A stretch of DNA of 31,077 nt from an uncultured Eubacterium sp. (GTDB taxonomy: Bacteria > Bacillota > Clostridia > Lachnospirales > Lachnospiraceae): NCBI GenBank assembly GCA_937915825.1, contig CALGGT010000107.1, positions 1 to 31,077 of the forward strand, read 5' to 3'. This document shows positions 15,553-23,090 of this stretch, piece after piece (positions within the stretch are counted from its first letter, which is position 1; every line of letters begins with the position of its first letter). The notes below the pieces were generated by a model. The model was given only the letters and a program-made list of their open reading frames with translations, was not told where the DNA came from and searched no databases. A program made the position numbers and the translations under genes.

Positions 15553-15659
15553 GCTAAACTATAGTTTAGCAGTATTGCTTCCCCTGTCAAGGGGAAGCAA
15601 AGGTCGCTATACTATATAATATAGTGGGTATCGCCTCCTCTTGACAGAGGAAGCGATAC
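15553..15659 (+). repeat. Cluster of four palindromes (REP/MITE-like)
   Basis: Four dyads stand in a row: an 18-base perfect palindrome (15553-15570); a 10-bp stem with loop TGTCAA (15575-15600); ACTATAT-A-ATATAGT (15611-15625); and a 13-position stem with one mismatch and loop TTGACA (15628-15659). The second and fourth share the core GCTTCCyCTGTCAAGrGGArGC in opposite orientation, so they may be the two ends of one small element. This lies in the 385-base gap 15359-15743, which otherwise holds the promoter at 15403-15430 and no gene. Confidence 0.75.
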
Positions 15660-15743
15660 GAAAAAGATTTGTCAAATTTGATTGCGCAATTATTTACTTT
15701 GATTAAAGGATACATGTATTGCATATAGAAGGAGATTAACTGA

Positions 15744-16893
15744 ATGAACTACAAGAAATTTTTGAACAAAAACATATTTATTATCATTTTCAGCGTAACA
15801 GTATTAATATCTTTTATTGTGTGGTTATCGCTAATATTTGCGAACGGTGCTGAAGCACCGGGATTTGATTTGTTTTTTAGTATTAATGGTACTGTTATAT
15901 GAAATTGTTAGAAACTATATCAAAGATGGAAAAGGAATCATTAAAGTACTGATTTCAACTGCGATTGTTGTTTCACAGCCTATGTTGTATTCGATTGAAC
16001 GTGGCAATACGATAATTATGACATTACTTTTTGTTTTGATTTTTATATTGTACTATGATAGTGATAATAAAATTTTGAAGGAGCTGGCACTTATTTCTCT
16101 TGCAATAGCAGCTTCATTAAAAATGACACCTGCGTTGTTGGGAGTATTGCTGTTGTATAATAAACAATGGAAAGAAGCAGTTCGAACTGTGATATATGGT
16201 GTGGTTATTTTCCTATTACCGTTTTTGTTTTTTAAGGGTGGTTTTGATAACATTGCATTGATGATACGAAATATGAAGAGTAATCTGGAATATTATACAA
16301 GTGAATCCGGTTGTACACTATATGCGAGTCTCATAAATTATGGCTTTGGAGCAGGTAATAAGGTAAATTCAATTATATGCGATGTTCTTACAAAAATATT
16401 AAGTATTTTTCTTTTGGCAACAGCAATATTTTATGAAAAGAAATGGAAAAAGGTGCTTTGTGCATGCGTTGTACTTGTCGTATTACCCTCCCATTCAGGG
16501 TACTATTGTATCTTGTACCTTATTCCAGCGATCTTATTGTTCTTGAATGAAAAAAAACATGAATTTAAGGATTATCTATATCTCCTTGCATTCCTTATTA
16601 TTATGTGTGATTATGGAGCATCCGCAGCTATAAATTACCATTTAAGTATCCTTATGATTTTGTTGTTAATAGTTGTAGAATCAAGTGATATTTGCATAGG
16701 TAGGTTAAATGATAAATTTATAGAAAAAGATAGAATTATAGAAGCAAGTAAGCTAGCGGAAGTAGGGGAGTCGTCGCCCGTCTCTCAAAATGATATAGTA
16801 GATCGTATCCCGGTAAGTCATGGATCTAGCGAGGAGTTATCACCTGCGTCTCAAAATGATGTAATCGATATCCGAAGAAAAGATGATGATTAA
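15744..16893 (+). pseudogene. GT87-like membrane glycosyltransferase, frameshifted and internally deleted
   Basis: A normal start (AAGGAG, then ATG at 15744) opens MNYKKFLNKNIFIIIFSVTV and a membrane helix, but this frame stops at about 15902. A second frame continues from about 15850 to 16893 with many membrane helices, the SIERGNTIIMTLLF segment typical of GT87/DUF2029 polyprenol-linked mannosyltransferase-like proteins, and ASLKMTPALLGVLLLY. The loop region that should lie between the first helix and ERGN is mostly missing, and the frames meet near a small palindrome (GGTGCTGAAGCACC, 15845-15858). The tail carries a duplicated SPVSQNDIVD/SPASQNDVID. It is AT-richer than its neighbours. I read it as a broken gene; the 351-codon downstream frame alone has no good ribosome binding site. 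Confidence 0.65.
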
Positions 16894-16913
16894 ATGTTGG
16901 GATAGAAGAATAA

Positions 16914-17117
16914 TGAAGAAAAAGAGAAGTGGTTTTAGCAAATATATACGGAGTGGTCTTTGGAGTGTCCTTTGCGTTTTGTCTATATGGACATCGGGGA
17001 TGGGAATAAGTATACGCAGGTATCGGGGAAATGGTATGTCATTACGGATTATAAGGAGTTGCCGGATTTTTTCAGATATGGATCAGGCGGATCGGGGGTG
17101 ATCGAGAGGGATCAGGA
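16914..17117 (+). pseudogene. Decayed remnant of a secreted protein
   Basis: One frame reads MKKKRSGFSKYIRSGLWSVL, like the start of a signal peptide. An overlapping frame continues VYMDIGDGNKYTQVSGKWYV and ITDYKELPDFFRYGSG without a start of its own. The pieces look like parts of one gene joined out of frame, with no ribosome binding site. The original family is not recognised. This covers the gap between the glycosyltransferase remnant and the TetR gene. Confidence 0.3.
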
Positions 17118-17660
17118 TTACAGATGGTACTTCATACATAGATCCGCCATATATTCACAATCCTCCTTCATACCAGTGGAAAACCACTCCATGCTAATGG
17201 CTGTGATCGCGCTAAGGTTACCGATTAAGTAATAGTGCTGTTTCTCAGAATCAATATCAATAAAATCCTCGATTTGATAAGGGGTTTTGGAGAACAATAC
17301 ATTGGTTAGGTTTGCGTTTTTAAGAATCTTAACAAGATCCGGATTTTCTTTGATAAAGCGGAACAGATCTAGGAACCATAGACGCGGATTGTTCTCGTAT
17401 TTAGGGTTGTTGATCGATTCGGTGAAAGAGGTGAGGATATTCGCCTCAATCTCGATAATGATATCTTCCTTTGACGTATAATTTCTATAAAATGCCTGGC
17501 GGGATACTCCTGCCTTTCTGACAAGCTCTGAGATGGAGATATCCTCCATTTTTTTTGTGTTCATCAGATATAAAAGCGCGGTTTGAAGGGCTTCCCTTGT
17601 GATCTGATTTGCCTCATTATTGGACATATGCTGTAAGGACAGCGTCTTATTAACCCTCAT
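17118..17660 (-). CDS. TetR/AcrR family regulator
   Basis: This 180-residue protein has an N-terminal helix-turn-helix at about residues 15-65 (KMEDISISELVRKAGVSRQA, then FYRNYTSKEDIIIEIE), followed by a helical domain with no recognisable ligand site, resembling TetR proteins of the AcrR/DhaS group. The start at 17660 is preferred because CAGGAGAAAA directly precedes it; two upstream in-frame ATGs (17708, 17690) lack sites. It is divergent from the CmpB-like membrane gene, and the intergenic region holds many GTTAC half-sites, so it probably represses itself and that gene. Confidence 0.87.
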   Translation of the reverse strand: MRVNKTLSLQHMSNNEANQITREALQTALLYLMNTKKMEDISISELVRKAGVSRQAFYRNYTSKEDIIIEIEANILTSFTESINNPKYENNPRLWFLDLFRFIKENPDLVKILKNANLTNVLFSKTPYQIEDFIDIDSEKQHYYLIGNLSAITAISMEWFSTGMKEDCEYMADLCMKYHL

Positions 17661-17745
17661 TTTTCTCCTGTCTCCTTTATAAAAGCTCATAAAAGCAAAT
17701 GGCTGCAAATAGATGATACAAATAAAGCAAATGATTGCAAATGGA

Positions 17746-17773
17746 TGTTACAAATGTTACGGATAGTGTAACA
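17746..17773. promoter_or_regulatory. Additional GTTAC half-sites
   Basis: TGTTAC occurs at 17746-17751 and 17755-17760 and its complement GTAACA at 17768-17773. These are the same half-sites found in the large inverted repeat at 17808-17855, which suggests secondary operator sites for the neighbouring TetR protein. Confidence 0.45.
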
Positions 17774-17807
17774 GACGCGTTAGAATCGATTGACATAGCC
17801 GAACATA

Positions 17808-17855
17808 GGTGTTACGGTTGTTACGTCAGAGATAAGATGTAACAACTGTAACACC
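17808..17855. promoter_or_regulatory. Large inverted-repeat operator between TetR and CmpB-like genes
   Basis: Two 20-base arms (17808-17827 and 17836-17855) match at 18 positions around an eight-base centre. Each arm contains two GTTAC copies (GGTGTTAC and GTTGTTAC). The repeat lies immediately downstream of the TetR -10 (17862-17867) and near a TTGACA (17790-17795) facing the other way, an ideal place for a repressor to block both promoters. The assignment to the neighbouring TetR protein is inference. Confidence 0.7.
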
Positions 17856-17861
17856 TTTGTT

Positions 17862-17890
17862 AGTATAACACATTTTTTTCCACGATGCAA
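17862..17890 (-). promoter_or_regulatory. Promoter of the TetR gene
   Basis: On the minus strand TTGCAT (17890-17885), 17 bases, then TATACT (17867-17862). Transcription would begin inside the operator arm at about 17855, consistent with autoregulation. A second candidate, TTGCAA-16-TATCAT, lies at 17740-17713, closer to the gene. For the plus-strand gene only a TTGACA at 17790 is clear; its -10 is poor (TACGGT). Confidence 0.5.
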
Positions 17891-17923
17891 AAGGAAATAG
17901 GATAGGCGAAAGGAGAGGTAAGC

Positions 17924-18538
17924 ATGAATAACGATTATGATATGTATTCGCTCTGTATCATGGGGATATTTATTTCATTTCTTGGTTTTATTTTAGAAAA
18001 TATATGGTTGGCGATCACAAAAGGATTTATCGATAATCGAAATATGCATCTTCCTTTTTTGCTTGGATATGGCATGGTGGTCATTGGGATATATTTTTTG
18101 TTTGGTACGCCCCAGAAGGTTGTAATGTTTGGAAAGTGGAATGTCCATGAGGGAGGAAAATCCCTGTATTTTGTTATGACATTCCTGGTTGTTAGTTTTG
18201 GAGAGTTTCTTCTGGGAACAATCATGGAGCGCTTGTGTAAATTTAATTACTGGAACTATGAATGGCTGCCGCTGCATTTCGGGAAATATGTGTCCGTTTT
18301 CACATCCCTTGGTTTTACGATGATCATTTTTTTGTTTATGGAATATGTTTTCCCGGCAGGTATGCGTTTGATTTATGCAAATCGACATGGTTTAACGAAA
18401 ATAGCCTGTTTGTGTATTACGACAGCCATGATCCTTGATTTTCTCATTTCCTTTTACCAAATGTATCAGGCACAGGGAGGGAATACAATATGGAAGATTA
18501 ATCTTACACAGGGTGGTTTGAATCGTCAGGTCATGTAA
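17924..18538 (+). CDS. CmpB-like putative ABC-transporter permease-type membrane protein
   Basis: The 204-residue integral membrane protein has about five helices. The opening FISFLGFILENIWLAITKGF, then IDNRNMHLPFLLGYGMVVIG, matches the pattern (FxGWxxE, NRGFLxGPxxPIYG-like) of the family named ABC_trans_CmpB. KFNYWNYEWLPLHFGKYVS corresponds to its WDYS...FNlxGrIsl segment. The family has no proven transport role. AAGGAGAGGTAAGC precedes the ATG. It is divergent from a TetR regulator across a large operator, so is probably induced by a small hydrophobic compound (inference). No partner ATPase is nearby. Confidence 0.75.
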   Translation: MNNDYDMYSLCIMGIFISFLGFILENIWLAITKGFIDNRNMHLPFLLGYGMVVIGIYFLFGTPQKVVMFGKWNVHEGGKSLYFVMTFLVVSFGEFLLGTIMERLCKFNYWNYEWLPLHFGKYVSVFTSLGFTMIIFLFMEYVFPAGMRLIYANRHGLTKIACLCITTAMILDFLISFYQMYQAQGGNTIWKINLTQGGLNRQVM

Positions 18539-18578
18539 AAGAGAAAAAATGAAAAAATCTCCTATTTTAATCCCAATG

Positions 18579-18587
18579 TGTTATAAT
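18579..18587 (+). promoter_or_regulatory. Extended -10 promoter for the sugar kinase gene
   Basis: TGTTATAAT gives a TG-n-TATAAT extended -10 element; no good -35 is seen 17 bases upstream. Weak -35 plus extended -10 suggests activator-assisted transcription. Confidence 0.5.
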
Positions 18588-18736
18588 AGATTTGTATTGA
18601 GAAGAAGAGGAAAAGAAGGTATGGAACGTGGAGGTCGTAGGGATGGCAGAGACTGTAGGAAAGCGGAGGTAGTAGGGGCCGCGAAGACGGTATAGAAAAC
18701 GTCGATTGGGATAAAATATGGAACAGGAGAGATGAT
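18588..18736 (+). other. Leader of the kinase-epimerase operon
   Basis: This is a purine-rich leader of about 140 bases. A 24-codon ORF (ATG 18621 to TAG 18695, starting MERGGRRDGRDC) has a weak AAGAAGG upstream and may be chance. No riboswitch or catabolite-repression site was recognised. Confidence 0.3.
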
Positions 18737-20350
18737 ATGAACGAAAAGGATTGGATCCAAGAAGGAAAAACTGCCCTGGGGATCGAACTTGGATCGACAC
18801 GTATTAAGGCAGTTTTGGTAGGTGAGGACGGAACGCCCCTTGCATCCGGAAGTTACACATGGGAGAACCGATATGAGAAGGGGGTGTGGACCTATGGCTT
18901 GGATGATATATGGAGTGGCGTACAGGGAAGCGTTGCCGCGCTGATTCAAGATGTTTCGCAAACCTATAACCTGCCCCTTTCTAAGGTGGGGGCAATGGGG
19001 TTTTCGGCTATGATGCACGGATACATGGCGTTTGATCAGAAGGGAGAGCTTCTGGTGCCGTTCCGGACCTGGAGAAATACCATGACAGAGGAAGCAGCGG
19101 ATCGGTTGACCAACCGGTTCGATTTTAATATTCCCCAGAGATGGAGCATTGCTCATTTGTATCAGGCGATGCTAAATCAGGAGGAACATTTGAAGAAACT
19201 TGACTATCTCACAACTCTGGCCGGATATATTCACTGGAAGCTGACAGGGGAAAAAGTCCTGGGCATTGGAGATGCTTCGGGGATGTTTCCCATTGACAGT
19301 CAAACAAAGGATTACCACGCAAAGATGGCAGATAGCTTCGATGAATTAATTGCCGCGGATGGGTATGAATGGAGACTTCGGGATGTTCTTCCGAAGGTTC
19401 TTGTTGCAGGAGATCCTGCGGGAACCCTTACGGAAGAGGGGGCGAAACTTTTAGATCCCAGTGGGACCATACAAGCCGGCGTTCCGGTGTGTCCGCCGGA
19501 GGGGGATGCCGGAACAGGAATGACGGCTACGAATTCCGTTGCCTTAAGAACGGGCAATGTATCCGCCGGAACTTCAGTGTTTGCTATGATCGTTCTTGAA
19601 AAGCCTCTTGCGAAGCTTCATAAGGAAATCGATATTGTTACGACACCGGTGGGGGATGATGTGGCGATGGTGCATTGCAACAACTGTACCTCGGAGATCA
19701 ATGCGTGGGCCAATGTATTTTCGGAATTTGCGGAGGCAACCGGTGTTTCAGTTGATATGAATCAGATCTATACTACGATGTTTGAAAGCGCGTTAAAGGG
19801 GAGCCCGGATTGTGGAGGACTGGTGGGATATAATTATTTTTCCGGTGAGCCGGTGACCGGTTTTTCAGAGGGAAGACCTTTGTTTGCAAGAACGGCCAAT
19901 TCGGTATTTAACTTTGCAAATTTTATGCGATTGCAGCTGTATTCGGCGGTGGGAGCACTGAAATACGGGTTGGATATCCTTCTCAAGGAAGAAAATGTTC
20001 CCATAGATAAGATGTATGGACATGGAGGATTTTTCAAAACGAAGGACGTGGGACAGCGGATCATGGCGGCGGCCATGCAGGCCCCGGTCTCTACCATGGA
20101 AACAGCAGGAGAAGGGGGCGCGTGGGGAATCGCGGTACTTGCCTTATATGCATCTTGGAAGGAAAAGACAGATTCAGCCGGGGACCGGAATCTTGTCAGG
20201 TATTTGAATCACGTGATCTTCAAGGAGGAAGCGGGGACTACGGTAGAACCCACCGATGAGGATATCAAAGGATTTGAGGAATATATGAGAAGGTATGTGA
20301 AGGGCTTTCCCGTGGAACAGGCAGCCATCGATCATATACCGGAATCATAA
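18737..20350 (+). CDS. FGGY-family carbohydrate kinase, probably L-ribulokinase role
   Basis: This 537-residue protein has the FGGY/actin-type fold. The N-terminal phosphate loop is LGIELGSTRIKAVLVGEDG, and a middle FSAMMHGYMAFDQKGELLVP matches the substrate domain of xylulokinase-like enzymes. The C-terminal ATP-binding part contains YGHGGFFKTKDVGQRIMAAA and ETAGEGGAWGIAVLA. It would phosphorylate a ketopentose. Because araD follows after 32 bases, L-ribulose is the likely substrate, although it resembles xylulokinase-type rather than classical AraB proteins. CAGGAGAGATGAT precedes the ATG. L-arabinose isomerase and a transporter are not in the window. Confidence 0.85.
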   Translation: MNEKDWIQEGKTALGIELGSTRIKAVLVGEDGTPLASGSYTWENRYEKGVWTYGLDDIWSGVQGSVAALIQDVSQTYNLPLSKVGAMGFSAMMHGYMAFDQKGELLVPFRTWRNTMTEEAADRLTNRFDFNIPQRWSIAHLYQAMLNQEEHLKKLDYLTTLAGYIHWKLTGEKVLGIGDASGMFPIDSQTKDYHAKMADSFDELIAADGYEWRLRDVLPKVLVAGDPAGTLTEEGAKLLDPSGTIQAGVPVCPPEGDAGTGMTATNSVALRTGNVSAGTSVFAMIVLEKPLAKLHKEIDIVTTPVGDDVAMVHCNNCTSEINAWANVFSEFAEATGVSVDMNQIYTTMFESALKGSPDCGGLVGYNYFSGEPVTGFSEGRPLFARTANSVFNFANFMRLQLYSAVGALKYGLDILLKEENVPIDKMYGHGGFFKTKDVGQRIMAAAMQAPVSTMETAGEGGAWGIAVLALYASWKEKTDSAGDRNLVRYLNHVIFKEEAGTTVEPTDEDIKGFEEYMRRYVKGFPVEQAAIDHIPES

Positions 20351-20382
20351 GGATTGAAAGAAAGGAAGAATAAGGGATCCGT

Positions 20383-21078
20383 ATGTTAGAACAATTAAAA
20401 GAAGAAGTCTACAACGCGAATATAGAACTCCCGAAGAGGGGGCTTGTTACGTATACATGGGGGAATGTCAGCGGGATCAACCGGGAAATCGGGTGTTTTG
20501 TGATCAAACCAAGTGGCGTGGCTTATGAAGAACTGAAACCTTCGGACATGGTTGTAGTGGATCTGAACGGGAATATCATTGAGGGAGATTACCGGCCTTC
20601 ATCCGACACGCCGACTCATCTTGAGTTATACAAAAAGTATCCGGAGATCGGGGGGATTGTTCATACCCACTCCCCGGAAGCGACTTCCTGGGCACAGGCT
20701 GGAAGAAATATTCCGCTTTATGGAACGACGCACGCGGATTATTTCTATGGGGAAATCCCCTGTACAAGAGGGCTTACACCGGAAGAGATTGATAAAGCTT
20801 ATGAGAAAAATACAGGACTTGTGATCATTGAGACCTTTGAACAACGAGGCATAAATCCCATGTATACCCCAGGGGTGCTTTGTGTGAATCATGGACCATT
20901 TACGTGGGGGAAGGACGCCGGAGAGGCGGTCCATAATGCGGTGGTTCTGGAAGAGGTTGCTAAGATGGCCTTTCGCACGGAGCTCATCAATCCAGATGCC
21001 GCCAGCGCCCCGGATTGTATCAGAGAGAAGCATTTTTCAAGGAAACACGGAGAGAATGCCTATTATGGACAAGGGTGA
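20383..21078 (+). CDS. araD: L-ribulose-5-phosphate 4-epimerase
   Basis: The 231-residue class II aldolase-fold enzyme interconverts L-ribulose 5-phosphate and D-xylulose 5-phosphate. Visible motifs are the phosphate-binding WGNVSG and KPSGV, SSDTPTH, the zinc ligands His94 and His96 in GIVHTHS and His170 in CVNHGPFTW, Asp119 in TTHADYFYGEIPCTR, and a C-terminal Tyr in ENAYYGQG corresponding to the catalytic tyrosine of E. coli AraD. Length matches the family. It lies 32 bases after the kinase gene with AAAGAAAGGAAGAA upstream, so the two form an operon that feeds pentose into the pentose phosphate pathway. Confidence 0.93.
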   Translation: MLEQLKEEVYNANIELPKRGLVTYTWGNVSGINREIGCFVIKPSGVAYEELKPSDMVVVDLNGNIIEGDYRPSSDTPTHLELYKKYPEIGGIVHTHSPEATSWAQAGRNIPLYGTTHADYFYGEIPCTRGLTPEEIDKAYEKNTGLVIIETFEQRGINPMYTPGVLCVNHGPFTWGKDAGEAVHNAVVLEEVAKMAFRTELINPDAASAPDCIREKHFSRKHGENAYYGQG

Positions 21079-21224
21079 AAGAGGTTGATACACCACGGCG
21101 CTCCTTCGTTGTCATCAGAGCCTGAAAAGGCGCATTTTACGGGACTCAACCAGCGGTTGAGTAGATAAGGATCAACCGTTGGTTCGTGGAAATGGGGAGT
21201 AAAATCTGCTATGCTTAGATCATG
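21079..21224 (+). other. Post-araD region with small palindromes
   Basis: No gene is seen. An 8-bp stem (ACTCAACC-AGC-GGTTGAGT, 21144-21162) is followed by a related imperfect dyad (AACCGTTGGTT, about 21174-21184). These could be protein binding sites or RNA processing hairpins. Confidence 0.35.
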
Positions 21225-21257
21225 AAGGGAGGTGCCCCGGAAAGAGGTACCTCCCTT
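21225..21257 (+). terminator. Terminator between convergent araD and sirtuin genes
   Basis: A 12-bp stem with one G-U pair (AAGGGAGGTGCC/GGTACCTCCCTT) and a nine-base loop is followed by TAAAAATT on the plus strand and by AAGGG-flanking A/T bases on the other side. It ends the araD transcript and possibly also the sirtuin transcript. Confidence 0.7.
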
Positions 21258-21277
21258 TAAAAATTAACATTCAATGG

Positions 21278-22162
21278 TTAACGGCTGAGATCTGTCAATC
21301 TCAGATCCTCTAATACCTTCCCGATATCCCCGTCGATGCATATGGATCGGTCCAGGATCCCGTAAGGGCAGACCGCCTCGCCATTATTGACACAGGCATA
21401 CACCGCCTCCGGATTCTGTTCCGTCATCTGCCAAAAGGGATATTTGATAATAACAGGAGTATTGTATCCCACGCCCAGCTCAAGAAACAGCATCTTCCCC
21501 TTCCTGGTTTGCAAGAACTGATCATAGCGGTTTGCCGCCTGATGCCAGCCCTCATCTTCCACAAAATGATTATCTGAACGCAGGTTCATCGTTAAAGGTT
21601 TGCCGCAGTTGGGACACGTAGGGATCAACTCCGTGGGAATCCTGCCATCCGTCTGTTGCTCTACCATAGCCTGAATCCGCTCCTGATTATCGTAGGTAAC
21701 ATTCTGACAAGGTTCACTGCACTGGAAAAGACCGTAATCTCCCTGGGTGTAGAAGAGCCGTTTTTGATCAAAGCCGGCCTTCTGAAAGCAGTGATCAACG
21801 TTGGTGGTTAGGACAAAATAGTCCTTATCCTTTACCAGTTCCAGAAGTTGATCATAAACAGGGAGTGGGGCATCCATGTAACGGTTTACAAAGATAAATC
21901 TTGACCAGTAAGCCCACATTTCCTCCGGTGTATCATAGGGATAGAAGCCACCGGAATACATATCGTGAAAGCCGTATTTCTTCTCATATTCAGAAAAATA
22001 TTTCTGAAACCGATCTCCGTTATATACAAAGCCGGCAGAGGTGGAAAGTCCCGCGCCTGCCCCGATCACTACTGCATCTGCGTTTTGAAGGGCGTTTTTA
22101 AGTTTATGAAGATGATCCCAGTTGCTTCCGGTAGGTTTCGTAGTCGATCTTCTTCCAAACAT
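21278..22162 (-). CDS. Class M (SirTM-type) sirtuin, probable protein ADP-ribosyltransferase
   Basis: In this 294-residue protein VVIGAGAGLSTSAGFVYNGD (Gly34 to Gly44 region) is the NAD loop of the microbial class M sirtuins, distinct from the GAGxSxxSGIPDFR of deacylases. TTNVDHCF keeps Asn121 and Asp123. The usual catalytic His position reads TQGDYG (Gln140), as expected for SirTM, which ADP-ribosylates rather than deacylates. Zinc ligands are Cys148 and Cys152 (CSEPC) and Cys183 and Cys186 (CPNC). In studied operons the target is a lipoylated GcvH-like carrier, but no GcvH-L or lipoate ligase is present in this window. GGAGGTGA precedes the ATG at 22162, which lies 59 bases inside the macrodomain gene. 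Confidence 0.87.
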   Translation of the reverse strand: MFGRRSTTKPTGSNWDHLHKLKNALQNADAVVIGAGAGLSTSAGFVYNGDRFQKYFSEYEKKYGFHDMYSGGFYPYDTPEEMWAYWSRFIFVNRYMDAPLPVYDQLLELVKDKDYFVLTTNVDHCFQKAGFDQKRLFYTQGDYGLFQCSEPCQNVTYDNQERIQAMVEQQTDGRIPTELIPTCPNCGKPLTMNLRSDNHFVEDEGWHQAANRYDQFLQTRKGKMLFLELGVGYNTPVIIKYPFWQMTEQNPEAVYACVNNGEAVCPYGILDRSICIDGDIGKVLEDLRLTDLSR

Positions 22163-22886
22163 TGAAAATCACCTCCATTTCGCTGTTGTGATCTCTTCGA
22201 TACGTTCTTACTGTCTCCACCGCGATCTCAGCCGCCCTTTGATTGGGAAACATAAAAACGCCGGTTGAAATACAACAAAAAGCAAGGCTTCTAAGTTTGT
22301 TCTCCTCCGCCAGTTTTAAGCAGGACTCATAGCAGGAGGCTAAAAGACGTTCATGTTGGTTGGTTAGTTCTCCTCGGACGATGGGGCCCACGGTATGAAG
22401 TACATATTTACAGGGGAGGTTAAATCCCGGCGTAATCTTAGCCTGACCGGTGGGTTCCTCGTGTCCCTGCTTATTCATAAGATCCTGGCAGTAATTCCGC
22501 AGCTGTATGCCGGCATAGGTGTGAATGCAATTGTCGATGCAGTTGTGACAGGGTTGATAGCAACCGGTCATGCCGCTGTTTGCCGCGTTTACGATTCCAT
22601 CCACGGCAAGACGGGTAATATCTCCCTGCCAAAGATAGAGACCGTCTCCCATTGCTTCCAGATCCGTCAGCGATACGATCCCCCGTTCTGTATTTACTTT
22701 CTGAAGATAGGCGTCCTGCACCTTTTCAAATTCCCCGGAAATAGGGGCTGCCGGTCTTACATTCATAAGGGCGCGAAGCTGGTTTTGGGCCGCCTCATCT
22801 TCCGATTCAATTTTCATTCCGCAAAAATCCGGGTTCTCGTTGATCAGACTGTGTATCAGATAGTCCCTTCGTTCTTGTTGCGTCAT
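22104..22886 (-). CDS. Zinc-type macrodomain, protein-ADP-ribose hydrolase
   Basis: This 260-residue protein has an N-terminal helical extension (about 1-80), then a macrodomain. It has LWQGDITRLAVDGIVNAANS (Asp89 contacts adenine, Asn100 and Asn103 line the ribose pocket), LPCKYVLHTVGPIV, and the diphosphate loop CCISTGVFMFPN. GCYQPCHNCIDNCIHTYAG supplies Cys109/113/116/120 and His114, the cysteine-histidine cluster of zinc-containing macrodomains encoded with class M sirtuins. It would remove ADP-ribose placed by the sirtuin encoded just downstream. AAGGTGATCCT precedes the ATG. The coding end overlaps the sirtuin start by 59 bases. Confidence 0.9.
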   Translation of the reverse strand: MTQQERRDYLIHSLINENPDFCGMKIESEDEAAQNQLRALMNVRPAAPISGEFEKVQDAYLQKVNTERGIVSLTDLEAMGDGLYLWQGDITRLAVDGIVNAANSGMTGCYQPCHNCIDNCIHTYAGIQLRNYCQDLMNKQGHEEPTGQAKITPGFNLPCKYVLHTVGPIVRGELTNQHERLLASCYESCLKLAEENKLRSLAFCCISTGVFMFPNQRAAEIAVETVRTYRRDHNSEMEVIFNVWKKIDYETYRKQLGSSS

Positions 22887-22922
22887 AGGATCACCTTCGA
22901 TTCTTTCATAACATCTAACATT

Positions 22923-22951
22923 ATTATATATAAATTAAGACCAAACCACAA
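22923..22951 (-). promoter_or_regulatory. Promoter of the macrodomain-sirtuin operon
   Basis: On the minus strand TTGTGG (22951-22946), 17 bases, then TATAAT (22928-22923), 37 bases before the macrodomain ATG. Confidence 0.6.
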
Positions 22952-22997
22952 GTACAACCTTTTTATGTTTTGAGACCGTTCTGACCCTATGTTTTCA

Positions 22998-23026
22998 TTG
23001 ACGATACGCACATATTTTGTTATAAT
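22998..23026 (+). promoter_or_regulatory. Strong promoter of the large Ig-like protein gene
   Basis: TTGACG (22998-23003), 17 bases, TATAAT (23021-23026). This near-consensus promoter suits an abundant surface protein. The leader is 64 bases and ends in AAGGAGG. Confidence 0.85.
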
Positions 23027-23090
23027 ATTAGTGCATGTTTAAAACCATGATCTGGGTGAGACAGAAAAAATTTAAGGAGGATGAAAAAGG

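Noticed and set aside
15838..16893. Intact 351-codon membrane glycosyltransferase
   Set aside because: The in-frame upstream start lacks a ribosome binding site, the first residues are not membrane-protein-like, and the true N-terminus is found in another frame at 15744.
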